64,000 nt of DNA from Okapia johnstoni. Taxonomy: Eukaryota; Chordata; Mammalia; Artiodactyla; Giraffidae. The notes below the pieces were generated by a model. That model was not told where the DNA came from. It saw only the letters and a list, made by a program, of their open reading frames with translations, and made no database searches. The stretch lies in NCBI GenBank assembly GCA_024291935.2, contig CM044322.1:21823405-21887404 (forward strand), in the 5' to 3' direction. The position numbers were made by a program, and so were the translations under genes. Positions within the stretch are counted from its first letter, which is position 1, and each line of letters starts with the position of its first letter. Positions 12,125-23,185 of this stretch are shown here, piece after piece.

Positions 12125-13195
12125 AGAATGCAACTAAGTTAGAAAAGGGGCCAAAGACCTGAACAGACACCTAACCAAAAAAAGGTAAGAAAATGGCAAA
12201 TAAGCATATGAAAAGATGCCCAACATTGTATGTCATTAAGAAACTGGAAATTAAAAGAACAATGAGATACACACCTATTAGAATGGCCAAAATCCAAAAC
12301 ACCGAAAACATCAAATGCTGATAAGGATATGGAGCAACAGGAACTCTCATTCATGGCTGATAGGAATGTAAAATGGTACAGCCATTTTGAAAGACAAGTC
12401 AGCAGCTCCTTACAAAATTAATCATACTCTTACTATATGACCCAGCAATCAAGAGTCATGGTATTTACCAAAAGGAGTTCAAAACTTACGTCCACACACA
12501 CAAAAAATCTGTATACAGATGTTTATAGCAGCTTTATTTATAACTGACAGAACTTGGAAGTAATTAAGATGTTCTGCAGAAAGAGAATGGATAAATAAAC
12601 TGTTACATCTAGACAATGGAATATTATTCAGTGGTAAAAAGAATGAGCTGCCATACTTAGAATTACGGTAACAAGTAGATGAGTAAATGAGCTACCAAGC
12701 CACAAAAAGACATGGAGGAAACAAATGCACATTACTAAGTTAAAGAAGCCAACCTAAAAAGGCTACATAATATATGATTTCAACCATATAAATTCTGGGA
12801 AAGGAAAAATAAGGCAGTAAAAAGACCAAGGGGAGGAGAAGGGGGAGGGGTGAAGAGGCAGAACAGAGAGGATTTTTAGAGCTATGAAACTATTCAGTAT
12901 GACATAATGAGGAATACATGTCATTATGTATGTGTCCACATCCATATAATTAATATATATCATCAAAAATAAATTCTAATGTAAACTGTGGACTTCAAGT
13001 GATAATGGTATGTCAATATATATTCACCAATTGTCATAACTGTAGCACTCTGGTAGAGAATGTTGATAGTTGGGAGAGTGTGTGTAAGTGGGAGCAAAAG
13101 ATTAATGGGAAATCTCTGTACCTTCCGCTCAATTTTGCTGTGAGCCTAAAACTGCTCTAGAAAATAAAATCTATTTTAAAAAATTAAAAAATAAA
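12125..13195 (+). mobile_element. L1M-type LINE 3' end
   Basis: The 3' portion of an old L1: 'aaagacctgaacagacacc', 'caggaactctcattcat', 'agatgtttatagcagcttta', 'aatggaatattattcagt', then a 3' UTR with 'gtaaactgtggacttcaagtg' ending 'aaaactgctctagaaaataa' and an A-rich tail. The copy at 57900-59515 is the same subfamily by wording. Confidence 0.8.
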
Positions 13196-13515
13196 GCACA
13201 CACATATAAAATCAGAGGCAAAAGCAGAGAACAAATTTTAAAATGTCTCTTAATAATCATATTGGTGGCCTTAGTGATAGTATAATTGTTCTGAGACTAT
13301 TGTGTTTAAAAACAAACAAAAAAACACCTATAGCACCAAATTTGAACCGAAAATATCAAAATGAACTTATGAGGCATTTTATCTTGAAAACTATATGGCT
13401 ATTTCTTAGTTCCATCTGCTGAAAAGGCCTAAAAACAATAACCAACACAGTAGTAATGAACATACTTTGTGCCTGGGTTGTGGCTTTGAAATACCGTTGC
13501 CTATTAAAAGTATCT

Positions 13516-13720
13516 GGGCTTCCCAGGTAGCTCAGTGGAAGGAATTCACCTGCCAATGCAGGGTTCAATCTCTGGGTTGGGAAAATCCCCTGGAGAAGGA
13601 AATGGCAATCCACTCCAGTATTCTTGCCTGGGAAATCCCATGGACAGAGGAGTCTAGCAGGCTATAGTACATGGGGTTGCAAAAGAGTGGGGCATGACTT
13701 AGCAACTGAACAACAACAAC
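13516..13720 (+). mobile_element. Bov-tA SINE
   Basis: Full-length Bov-tA: 'gggcttcccaggtagctcag' head, 'ggagaaggaaatggcaatcc' body, 'cccatggacagagg', (caa)n tail. The head has lost about 14 bases around the B box, where 'aatgcag' runs straight into 'ggttcaatctc'. Confidence 0.92.
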
Positions 13721-13999
13721 TAAAAGAAACCAGAGATTCTTGAAGAAATGGCATATTCCAGGTCTAGGGCAGGAAATATACAAGATGAACCTAGAATATT
13801 TTATTATATCAAATAGTAAGGAAGCCATCAAAGACTATCAGGGTCATATATTCTAGTGCCAATGGAAGAGGCTCTCACTGGCCAAAGATGGGATAAATTA
13901 AAATTAAGGTAATTAAAATAGTTGCTTGAAACCTATCCAGGATGTTGAATACATGTATGAACACATGGATACACCTGTTCATGATAATTAAAATGAAAA
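13721..13999. other. unclassified AT-rich sequence
   Basis: No recognisable repeat. It may belong to the 5' side of the L1/HAL1 3' end that follows. Confidence 0.35.
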
Positions 14000-14841
14000 A
14001 AGATCTCTGGAGGATGATAGAAAACATTCATTATTTTGACAACTGATAAAAGAATTAAGCATTTACTTTGCCTTTCCTATCTGAATTATACCACCAATGA
14101 TACAAATAATAGATGAGGGAAAATGTCTTTTACAGAAATATTCTAACTAATGAATATTAATAAAATAATAGAATTATAATACTCTGTAGTTCACAATAAA
14201 CTGATGGATCTACACATTGAGAGAGTCAACTAGTCATTACAGTATGTGCTTCCTGCTAAAGTAACAGAGACAACTAGTCATTATAGTATATGCTTCCTGA
14301 TGGATCACCCATCATCTTGCCTAAGAGACTGAGCCTGAGTTTCAAGCCTCCAAATCCAGCTGCAGGAAATACAGAGGACAGAGGAACCTGTTGAACTGCA
14401 TCAGGAGTATGCAATTAAAATGGACCACAGAAATTTTTGCAGGTGAAATGACTTGGGTTCTTCAACAGATCAATGGTATGAAAGAGAAAACTGACCTGGA
14501 GAACTAAAGAGATTTAAAACACATATCAACATTTTTCTTAATGGACAAAACTCAACTATAATGTTTAAAGATCCACTTTGGTGGTAACCACCACTCCCCT
14601 TTAAAAAAAAACAAAGAACAGAAGGAAGTGATTCCTATAGAAGTCAGTACAGAGGTTACTTTCAGGGGCAGGGAGGCCCAGGACAGAGCCCTTGGAGGGC
14701 TTCTGACATGACTGACAACGTGCTCTTTCTTTATCTGGGTGATGAGTAAATAAGTGCTTGTCTTAACAATCCACTAAGCCCTGAATTTGTTTGGTTTGGT
14801 TTTCTGCATTTGTGTTTTATTTTATAATTTTAAAAAGAGTT

Positions 14842-14843
<2 letters not shown>
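14000..14843 (+). mobile_element. old L1/HAL1-type 3' end
   Basis: 'gacctggagaactaaagag', 'gtggtaaccaccac', 'cttctgacatgactgacaac' and 'tatctgggtgatgagtaa' resemble the 3' UTR of old L1M/HAL1 elements. Divergence is high and the 5' limit is a guess. A (CA)n tract stands where the A tail would be. Confidence 0.5.
14227..14299 (+). repeat. 29-bp direct repeat, 44-bp period
   Basis: 'caactagtcattacagtatg' (first 20 bases) at 14227-14255 is repeated at 14271-14299 with two differences over 29 bases. Fifteen bases separate the units. It looks like a local tandem duplication inside the old L1/HAL1 3' region. Confidence 0.8.

Positions 14844-14845
<2 letters not shown>

Positions 14846-14878
<33 letters not shown>
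14846..14878 (+). repeat. (CA)n microsatellite
   Basis: About 16 uninterrupted AC units directly after the L1/HAL1 3' region. Pure dinucleotide tracts this long are usually length-polymorphic. Confidence 0.95.
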
Positions 14879-14880
<2 letters not shown>

Positions 14881-15915
14881 GAGCTGGGGTATCTAGAGAA
14901 GGCATTCCAGAGGTAAGATATCTTGAACTGAGTCGTAGAAGACAAGGCAAATGAAAGCTAGGAATGAAAATCTAACTGGCTTAGAAGAAAATAAGTCTCC
15001 CAGAACACTGCTTGAGCTCCTCATCCCTTTGAGGGGAACACCTCAAATCCCTCAAACCCAAACCAAGCAAGCTCGGAACCTGGCATAATCCTCCTTCCTA
15101 AGCGTTGCACATTTTCACTGCCCCCACATGGTTCTCATTGTGCCAAGTAAAAAAACACCTCCCTTACTATGTTCTTCTTGGCTTAGGCATAAACCCCACC
15201 CAAATAGGCGCATTCACCAGCTATCGCCAACTATCTGTAAAAGCTAGAGAAGACACACTAGGGATGCTAGAATCAACAGCTCCCTCACATTCTGAGGGTG
15301 TGCCATTGGGCCAGAGAGAAACCAGGAGAGCAGCTCTTCTTTCTTTCAACCCAAAACTGAAAAAAAAAAAAAAAACTTTCTTTTTTTTTTTTTTTAATTC
15401 ACTGACCCAAAGTAGTGGTCTCCAGATTAGAAATCAGATCCAGCCAAGATTAGAGGAGACGCCACATGAGGAAGGCTGGCGCAAAGCTGATAAGCATAAA
15501 GTATTCTCGGAATTGTTGTGCTTTTTTTAAAATGATTATGTTTTCATTTCACATTTTTTGTTGCTTCTGGGCCATTTTCATTAGGGGTTGAATATTTCTC
15601 TGGATTTTCTGTTTTTTCAGGGACATTAAGTCTTCCTTCAGGAAAGCATTCTTTCCTCAATTCAGTTCTCTTTTCCTTCTCTCCAAGTGTTCCATGTAGC
15701 CTGAGCCAGCCTCATTTCTCTTGACTGTCTCCAACCTGATCACCTTTCTGGATCTAGAACCTGTTGCTCTGGTTTGTCTCTCCTGCTTTCAGGTCTAGAA
15801 AAGGCCAGGTGAAAAGCATAGATGTTGAGACATCATTAGGAAGCTATAAAAGGGGATGTCTATACAGATGTCCATTGAAGGGAGGACCAAAGTGAGGATT
15901 CTTATCCCTAATTCA
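14879..15915. other. unique sequence with facing poly(A)/poly(T) runs
   Basis: Contains a 141-codon open frame (15105-15530, plus) that crosses an A run (15360-15375) and a T run (15380-15394). The frame encodes a poly-K then poly-F stretch, so it is very unlikely to be real. I recognise no protein family, and no repeat except a possible weak L2-like patch near 15630-15700. Confidence 0.45.
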
Positions 15916-16291
15916 CTGAATACCAAAGAATTGACGCTTTTGAACTCTGGTATTGGAGAAGACTCTTGAGAGTCCTTGGACTGCAAGGAGATCAAACCAG
16001 TCAATCCTAAAGGAAATCAATCCTGAATATTCATTGGAAGGACTGATGCTGAAGCTGAAACTCCAATACTTTGGTCACCTGATGTGAAGAGCCAACTTGT
16101 TAGAAAATATCCTGATGCTGGGAAAGATTGTAGGAGGAGAAGGGGATGAGATCGTTGGATGGCATCACTGACACAGTGGACATGAGTTTGAGAAAACTCC
16201 AGGAGATAGTGAAGGACAGGGAAGCCTGGAGTGCTGCAGTCCATGGGGTTGCAAAGAGTCAGACATGAACGAGCAACAAAACAACAACAAA
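15916..16291 (+). mobile_element. BovB LINE 3' end (~375 bp)
   Basis: The terminal part of BovB: 'aagaattgacgcttttgaac', 'gactcttgagagtccttgg', 'actccaatactttggtcacc', 'tggatggcatcactgac', ending in (aac)n. It covers the last ~100 codons of the BovB polyprotein plus the 3' tail. It is decayed: for example, 'gagagtccttgg' has lost one c of the consensus cc, a frameshift. Confidence 0.88.
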
Positions 16292-17551
16292 TTCACTGGG
16301 GCTGCTGGTAAGCAGAGGAAAGAGATGGAAACAGATGTCCACCTTGGGGCAAGATGAGAAGTCAGTGCAAGTTAATTCTGTGTCCTGGGTCTCTCCCTTA
16401 AAGCTATAGTGATGTGCACAGCCCCACTGAGCAGCCCCCTGCATGTGTGCCTCAACCTCCGAAATCCAGGACCTTCCTGGGTGGTGCTGGAGTGGGGTGG
16501 TTCTCAACGACACTGTTATGCGAATTTCGCTTAGCACTTGTATCTGGGAATTTAAACTGAAAGTTGTGCTTCTTAGAGAAATTCCATCGTGTTTTCTGGA
16601 AGGCATTTTGGAGGGCAAAGTCCCTTCTTTCTCCAGCACATAAAACTCTTTCAAGTAGTTGGCAGCTTCCCCTGCAAAGGTATGTAAAGCGTATGGACTC
16701 AAACCAGGACTAACTGGAGAGAACAGCAGGGAGCGCCCGGAGCGCGTGTCTGTGGCAGGGGAATGTATACCGCAGGCTGCGGCGGCGAGGCCTCTGACGC
16801 ACCCTGGGATTTCAGGCACTGGGGGACAGCAGGGGGGTGCCTGAAGTGTCTAGGGGGCCCTCCAGTGCTGGGGAGGGGAGACAGCAGAGTCTCGCTGTGA
16901 GACGGTTCAGGACCTTTGGCCCAATGGATGTTGTCACCAGCGGTCACGCTGGGGCCACTTCCCAAGAAATAACCATAGTCAGCATTTCTTTTCCTTTTCT
17001 AGTGGGAGCTGTTCTCCTGGCCTCAGCAGAAAGTACGCAACTGCTAACGTAATCCTGAAAAGACAGCACTCCCCAAGGTGCCACCCACAGTAACAGCCCA
17101 GTCTACAATCCACTCCTATCCACTTCTTCCCACTGGGCAATTAATCTTGGGTCCTTCATCCTCCACTTATCATCAGAGATGTGTTCATAGGGGTGCTGGA
17201 GGGATGTGTGAATTATAGTGTGTGTTTGGATGCCACAAGGGCTTAACACTCACACTCAGAGAAATAAAAGAGAAAAGAGAGAGAAAAAGAGGAGGGAACT
17301 AGCACATTTGATGGATGTCAGAAGGAAGTAATTTCTTTTCTGATAGAAAAGAACTCTTTCAGTAGTTGAGCTTTTTCTTTAAAAAGTCACAGGGAATTGA
17401 GGAAAGAGAAGCATTTTCTGGTCAGAAGGATCTGGATTTATCACACAAATTAAAGCAGAAATATTTGCCCTTGAGACCAACACTGTTCTTTCCAGGGTGT
17501 GCTGCCCAGAAAGCTGCTGAGTACACATAATGTTTGAAAGTATTTGCAGGT
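16292..17551. other. unique sequence with a small GC-rich patch
   Basis: 16690-16900 is clearly GC-richer than its surroundings, with several CpGs (for example 'ggagcgcccggagcgcg' and 'gcggcggcgagg'). A 186-codon open frame on the minus strand (16819 to 16259) crosses it but runs into the BovB tail at its C-terminal end and matches no family I know. A short conserved or regulatory element is possible, but no exon is demonstrable. Confidence 0.4.
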
Positions 17552-17670
17552 GGGATGGTATAGTGGTTAGAAACAGAGTTTGAAGTGAAAAACCTAGACT
17601 TAAATCCTGATGGTTTCACTTACCAGCTACTAAAAGTTATTAATTTCTTTAGAATTCACTTTACTCACCT
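17552..17670 (+). mobile_element. MIR SINE, 5' half
   Basis: 'ggtatagtggttagaaac', 'gacttaaatcctgatgg' and 'cacttaccagctacta' follow the MIR consensus in sense. It is separated from its 3' half by the Bov-tA that follows. Confidence 0.75.
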
Positions 17671-17878
17671 CCCCAAAGGCTCAGTGGTAAAAAATCTGCC
17701 TGCAATGCAGAGGACACAGGAGACATGGGTTTGATTCCTGGTTGGGACGATCCCCTATAGGAGGAAACAGCAACTCACTCTAGTATTCTTGCCAGGAAAA
17801 CCCCCTGGACAGAGGATCCTGGTGGGCTAGAGTCCAAGGGGTCGCAAAGAGTCAGACATGACTGAGCGCACAGCGCAA
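17671..17878 (+). mobile_element. Bov-tA SINE inserted in a MIR
   Basis: A degraded Bov-tA: 'ggctcagtggtaaaaaatc', 'gatcccctataggaggaaac', 'cctggtgggctagagtcc', 'gtcagacatgactgagc'. It lacks the first bases of the head. It sits inside a MIR, so the order of insertion is clear. Confidence 0.88.
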
Positions 17879-18011
17879 ACAGGATAATATTAATAACTGT
17901 TCCTACTTTGTGGGACTGGTGTGTTTTAATGAGATAATGTGCTTAAATAAACAAGCAGAGTACTTAACAGGTGGCTTATGTTCCATAAATACAATATTAT
18001 CATTATTATTT
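17879..18011 (+). mobile_element. MIR SINE, 3' half
   Basis: 'aggataatattaataactg', 'ttttaatgagataatgtgct' and 'cataaatacaatattatcat' continue the MIR begun at 17552 on the far side of the Bov-tA. Confidence 0.7.
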
Positions 18012-18200
18012 ACTAGGGTAAAGCTTTTTAAAGGACATATGTCCCCACAAGGGATAAAGAGAAGCATTAGCTGGAGATCCACATTCTTCATATATCCCAC
18101 CATCAGGGAAACTTTTCCTTCCAGGTCATACCTGAAAGCAGGAGAGAAAAAGAGAAACAGGCATGAAAGTGGTCAATTAAACCTTTGTGATGAATGGGTG

Positions 18201-18333
18201 TTATTGTTGTTCAGTTGCTCAGTGGTGTCTGACTCCTTGCAACTCCGCAGACTGCAGCACACTGAGCTTCCCTGTCCTTCACTATCTCCAAGAGTTTGGT
18301 CAAACTCATGTCCATTGAGTTGGTGATTCCATC
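18201..18333 (-). mobile_element. BovB LINE 3' end fragment
   Basis: Antisense BovB terminus: 'ttgttgttcagttgctc', 'cactatctccaagagtttgg', 'ctcatgtccattgagttgg'. Only ~130 bp is present. Confidence 0.85.
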
Positions 18334-18674
18334 GACTCAATGGATATGATGGGTAACAGATTTTAAAATCAGTTTGCCTTTTTATGTGAGACATAAAGGA
18401 TGAGAAGGAACAAGAGTACATGGAAAGGGCCCTATGCAGAAGATGTTGCTGCTGAAACTCCTAATTCTTTCTAAGCCCACTTAACCTACACAATGGCTAG
18501 AGCTGGACTAGGTGAGGGAAACTCCATGACTGAACCCCTAGTGCTTAGCCAGGAGGAAGAAAGAAGAGATGGACTCATACACCTGGAAGATGCGGGTCTA
18601 TGAGCCACAGCAAGATACAGAGAGAATTTGCTGAGTCAGTTAAAGAGGTCACCTTCTAAACGGACACTTCATTA
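18334..18674. other. unique sequence, no feature seen
   Basis: Spacer between two antisense BovB fragments. No repeat recognised. It is not clear whether the two fragments come from one event. Confidence 0.4.
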
Positions 18675-19350
18675 GTTGTTGTTGTTGTTGTTCAGACACG
18701 AAGTTATGTCTGACTCCTTGCAACCCCATGGACCACAGCATGCCAGGCTTCCCTGTCCTTCAAGAGTTTGGTCAAACGCATGTCCATTGAGTCAGTGATG
18801 CCATCCAACCATCTCATTCTCTGTCACCCCCTTCTCCTCCTGCCTTCAATCTTTTCCAGCATCAGAATCTTCCAATGAGTTGGTTCTTTGCATCAGGTGA
18901 CCAAAGTATTGGAGTTTTAGCTTCATCATGAGTCCTTCCAATGAATATTCAGGGTTGATTTCTTTTAGGATTGACTGGTTTGATCTCCAAGGGATTCTCA
19001 AGAGTCTTCTCCAGGACCACAATTTGAAAGCATCAATCCTTCAGTGCTCAGCCCTCTTATGGTTTAGCTCTCACATTTATCCACTACTACTAGAAAAGCC
19101 ATAGCTTTGACTATATGGACCTTTGTCAATAAAGTGATGTCTCTGTTTTTTTTAATACACCATCTAGATTTGTCGTAGCTTTTCTTCCAAGGAGCAAGCA
19201 TCTTTTAATTTCACACCTGCAGTCACTGTCCACAGTGATTCTGGAGCCCAGGAAAATAAAATCTGTCATTTTCCCCCCATCTATTTGCCATGAAGTGATG
19301 GGAAAAGATGTCATGATCTTAGTTTTTTGAATGTTGAGTTTTAAGCCAGA
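18675..19350 (-). mobile_element. BovB LINE 3' part with reverse-transcriptase C-terminal remnant
   Basis: About 675 bp of antisense BovB running from the (ttg)n tail complement to the region coding the end of the reverse-transcriptase domain. The 93-codon minus frame at 19126-19407 contains K-L-N-I-Q-K-T-K-I-M and D-F-I-F-L-G-S-R-I-T, both characteristic of BovB. A small deletion near 18760 removes the 'cactatctc' block. No functional protein. Confidence 0.9.
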
Positions 19351-19442
19351 TCTAGAAACCATAGAGACTAATAAGGAGATTTGCTTTTTCTGGTGCTGGT
19401 GAAACATCCAAATGTTCTTCTTGCATCAACAAAGCCCCTGAA

Positions 19443-19539
19443 GAATGTAAAGTGGTGCAGTCTCTATGAAAAACAGTACAGAGGTTCCTTTAAAAACTGA
19501 GAGTGATCCAGCAGTCCTGCTTCTGGGTATATATCTGGT
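19443..19539 (+). mobile_element. L1 3' end, first part
   Basis: 'gaatgtaaagtggtgcagtc' and 'cagcagtcctgcttctggg' belong to the terminal ORF2 region of a ruminant/artiodactyl L1. The element continues after the inserted SINE. Confidence 0.8.
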
Positions 19540-19735
19540 TTGTTGTTTAGTCTCTAAGTCATATCCGACTCTTTGCAACCCCATGGACTGTAGCCTGCCA
19601 AACTCTTCTGTCCATGACATTTTCCAGGAGTGGGTGGCCATTTCCTTCTCCAGGGGATCTTCCCCACCCAGGGACTGAACCCACATCTCTTGCATGGGCA
19701 GGTGGACTATTTACCGCTGAACAACCAGGGAAGCC
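19540..19735 (-). mobile_element. Bov-tA SINE inserted in an L1
   Basis: Antisense Bov-tA: 'ttgttgtttagtctctaagt', 'gccatttccttctccagggg', ending 'accagggaagcc'. It splits the L1 ORF2 wording between 'gggtatatatctgg' and 'aaaacactaattc'. Confidence 0.92.
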
Positions 19736-19854
19736 AAAACACTAATTCAAAAAGATAAATACACTCCAATGTTCATAGCAGCACTATTTACAATAGCCAA
19801 GACATGGAAGAAATTTAAATGTCCACTGACAGATGAGTGGATAAGGAAGATGTG

Positions 19855-19899
<45 letters not shown>

Positions 19900-20356
19900 G
19901 GAATACTACTCAGCCATTAAAAAGAGAATGAGATGACATGTGCAGCAATATAGATGTACCTAGAGATTATAATACTAAGTGAAGTAAGCCAGAGAAAGGC
20001 AAATACCATGATGTCACTTGTATGTGGAATCTAAAATATAACACAAGTGAACTTATTTATAAAATATAAACAGACTCACAGACATAGAAGACAAACTTAT
20101 GGTTACCAAAGAGGAAGGCAGGATAGGAATAAATTAGAAGTTTGGGATTAGCAGGTACAAACCACTATACATAAAATAGATAATTGACAAGGATCTGCTA
20201 TATAATCCATGAACTTATATTCAATATATTATAATAAACTATAATGGAAAATAATATGAAAAGGAATATATGTACATGCATTACTGAATCACTTTGGTGT
20301 ACACTAGAAACTAACATAACATTATGAATCAACTATATTTCAATTTAAAAAAATAG
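19736..20356 (+). mobile_element. L1 3' end, second part
   Basis: Continues the L1 from 19443: 'agcagcactatttacaatag', 'gtggaatactactcagcc', then a 3' UTR with 'gaatctaaaatataacac' and 'gatctgctatataatcc'. It ends 'catttcaatttaaaaaaa'-like. A (CA)n tract has expanded inside at 19855-19897. Confidence 0.85.
19855..19897 (+). repeat. (CA)n microsatellite within L1
   Basis: About 21 uninterrupted AC units between 'gatgtggc' and 'gtggaatactactcagcc' of the L1 ORF2 end. Its length and purity make it a likely polymorphic marker. Confidence 0.95.
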
Positions 20357-20748
20357 AAGTTATTTAATAAAATTTAAAAAAAACTTTGAGTGCAATGGAA
20401 AAACTCAGCCTGAAGGTCTGCATAAAGGGTATTTTAAGGGAGGAATGTGATGGCCCAGAGATTTTCAAGATGGGAAAATCTCCAAGGGTTATGTTAAACA
20501 TCACTTTTCTGGTGCTTTCAGATATTCCAAAAGTTAAGTCAGCGAAACTAATTCAGAAGTTACCTAAATTCACAAATCTTGAGATAAATGGAGTTCAGAC
20601 CTTTCAGATTATCCCTATCTATTGCTCTTTGTCCACTTTAAAATGGCTACCTTTGATCTCACACCCTTTGCTGCCACTTATCCTTCCCAGCCAGCCCTTC
20701 ATGTATAATGCTGTCCTTCACATATCTGTCAAATCCACTGGACAGCAA
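20357..20748. other. unique sequence with a chance open frame
   Basis: A 139-codon plus frame begins at 20386 and runs into the following Bov-tA. Its N-terminal part has no recognisable motif and its last codons are SINE-derived. I do not call it a gene. Confidence 0.4.
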
Positions 20749-20976
20749 GGTCCTCCCTGGTGGCTCAGTGGTAAAGAATTCACCTGCCAGTGCCTGCCAG
20801 TGTAGGAGACATGGGTTCAGTCTCTAGGTGGGGAAGATGCCCTGGAGAAGGAAATGACAACCCACTCCAGAATTCTTGCTTGGGAAATCCCATGGTCAGT
20901 GGAGCCTGGTGGACTACAGTCCACAGAGTCACAAAAGAGTCAGACATGACTTAGTGACTAAGCGACAACAAACAAC
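20749..20976 (+). mobile_element. Bov-tA SINE
   Basis: Full-length Bov-tA ('tcctccctggtggctcag' to the (aac)n-like tail) with a small internal tandem duplication of 'cctgccagtg' in the head at 20784-20803. Confidence 0.92.
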
Positions 20977-20999
20977 TAGAGAGAGAGCACCTTAATTAA

Positions 21000-21070
21000 A
21001 CTCGCCTTTTCAGCACTTAGTACAGTTCCTGGTACATTGCAGTGGCTCTATAAATACTCATCTGAGGGAT
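21000..21070 (+). mobile_element. L2/MIR-type 3' terminus
   Basis: 'cagcacttagtacagttcct', 'ggtacattgcagtgg' and 'ctctataaatactc' resemble the common 3' end of L2. Short and old. Confidence 0.45.
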
Positions 21071-22504
21071 TCATGGCTTATAAACTACATGAAGCACAAC
21101 TGAGAAAGTGGTGTGTGTTGAAGCACCTACACCTCTCCCCACAAACTAGTGACTTTGTAAACTGACAGATCTGATCGGGGAGGGTAAGTTAGGACCACTT
21201 GTGGAACAGACTGAAGTCAACTGGCTTGAGTGAGAATTGAACCCAGCACCTTGCTCCATTGTTAACTCAGCTGAGTTAACAAGGTACAGGCTGCTCCTGA
21301 TTCACCAGGCAGCCCACGTGCCAAGGCTCCCTCCTTTTGCAACAGCACCCATCTTTGTGACAGTGAGATAGTTCTCCAACTGTATGAGCAGCTTCTCAAA
21401 GTTCAGATGGAGAAGCTGAAGATCATCTCCTACCAGGCAACTGCTACTCTCCATTTGCAACCTCGAACCAGCCAGCAGTTTTAAAAATGAGAATAGAAGA
21501 CCAGGAGGAAACAACTGGGAAAGGAAAAGAAGAGAAAAACCCTCAGCCCTCTTGGATTTATTCCAGAATGATGAGACCTCCAAGGCTTTAGAGCTACAAG
21601 ATTTAACCTAGAATTTCTAAGCAAGACATTGAACTTAACACTAGAATTTTATGGTGGAATCCCCAACTAGAGTTGCCCTTAGCTCTGGGGGAAAAAAATC
21701 TTCTCAGTTCATGTTGCAAGTTCATGTTCCCAAGGTGACCAATCCCCTCTTGCCATGGCTTGACTGGTGACAACTACACAGGGCCACTCCTAGGCCGGGT
21801 TCATAACCCTTAAACCACACTGCTTTTTTCTGCACCTGGAAAACCATCACATCCCTCTCTACTGCTGCAGACTGGTTCATTCAAGACTGCCTCCCTCCAT
21901 GGGGACTTCCCTGATTTCTATAGTGCTATAAAGAGTCCTTTTTAACACCTCATAATAGTGAAGTGTGGTCCTCTTGATCATACAATTGGGAACTTAATCT
22001 CACTTTATCTCAGATAGTATACTGTTATTTACTGAGATAACTTATTTGATCCAGGAAAGCCTGAATGTACCTAGAGGTAACTACACATAGATTAGAATTG
22101 GAAAGGCTCTAGCCTGACAGGCAATGATCCTTAAAATTTTACCATTAGAATTAGAGAAAAAAATAAAAAATGATTGGTCATCACCTAGTCAGTCCAACCT
22201 CTCACCTTAGTACAGGAATCCCCTCCACATCACTCTTGCTGGATGTTCATTCAACCTTTGCAGAAATTCTTGCAATTATAAGAATTTCATTTCCTTTGCA
22301 GTAACTTATTCTCATTATGAACATTACTGAAGTTTTTAGAGAGAAAACAATAAAGTTCAAAGAATTATTAAAGGTAACTTTCAGCAGAGATAACATGTTA
22401 AATATGCATTTATCAGCCACTCATATCTAATTCTGCATGTTCCCTAATATATTTTTTTAAAAACTAAGATAGTTAATAGGTAACTAACTTACAGATACCA
22501 GAAA
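21071..22504. other. unique sequence, no gene recognised
   Basis: About 1.4 kb without a named repeat. The 93-codon minus frame at 21302-21583 is leucine-rich but has no signature I know. Mostly ordinary composition. Confidence 0.4.
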
Positions 22505-22509
22505 AAAAA

Positions 22510-22977
22510 AAAGCACTTTGATAAAACAGCAAATAAAGATGTGATTAGATAATTTACAAATGATATATATATGTTCAACAAATATATGAAAAATATATTC
22601 AGTCTAACGAGTAATCAAAGAAATGCAGTTACCTGCAAACTTGGACAAATAAAGTTTTGGAAAATAAAACAGCCAATATAGGGAGATTTGTGAAATAAGT
22701 TCTCTCAGTCACTTACTGGTGAGAGTGAAAATTGCCAATAATTTGCATATGTGACTCTCCATACCCTTTAACCAGTAATTCTGCTTTTTGAAATTTATCC
22801 CAATAAAATAACCAAAGAAGCAGACAAAGATTTATATGCAAGGATGTTCATCCACGTGATATTTCACTTTGGCAAAAAAACTGGAAACAATCTAGATGTC
22901 CCCCAAAAGCAAGAAAATATGTCATGACACATCCATGTGACAGAATGCTACCAACATAAAAAACAATTGTTATTATT
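22510..22977 (+). mobile_element. old L1 (L1ME/L1M4-like) 3' end, first part
   Basis: 'accagtaattctgctttttg', 'atttatcccaataaaataac', 'tatgcaaggatgttcatcc', 'ctggaaacaatctagatgtc' match the terminal region of old L1M elements. The element resumes after the SINE that follows. Confidence 0.7.
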
Positions 22978-23185
22978 ATTGTTGTTTAGTTGCTAATTTG
23001 TGTCTGACTCTTTTCGACCCTATGGATTGTAACCCACCAAACTCCTCTGTCCATGGGATTTCCCAGGCAAGAATACTGGAGTGGGTTGCCATTTCCTTCT
23101 CCAGAGCATCTTCCTGACCTAGGGATCAAACTCACATCTCCTGAATTGGCAAATGATTCTTTACCACTGAGCCACCAGGGAAGCC
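22966..23185 (-). mobile_element. Bov-tA SINE inserted in an old L1
   Basis: Antisense Bov-tA from the (tta/ttg)n tail complement through 'gatttcccaggcaagaatac' to 'gccaccagggaagcc'. The flanks 'cataaaaaaca' (22955-22965) and 'cataaaaca' (23186-23194) look like a TSD with A-run slippage. Confidence 0.9.

Noticed and set aside
14846..14878. CRISPR-like or other programmed repeat array
   Set aside because: All short-period repeats found ((CA)n, (AG)n, (GGAA)n, the 29-bp pair) are simple sequence or single duplications. There are no regularly spaced repeats with unique spacers, and the genome is mammalian.
15105..15530. 141-codon plus-strand open frame
   Set aside because: It crosses an A run and a T run, giving poly-lysine then poly-phenylalanine, and has no family resemblance. 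Most likely chance.
16259..16819. 186-codon minus-strand open frame
   Set aside because: Its C-terminal end is translated from the tail of a BovB insertion, it has no recognisable domain, and nothing around it looks like a promoter or splice structure.
20386..20805. 139-codon plus-strand open frame
   Set aside because: It ends inside a Bov-tA and has no known motif.
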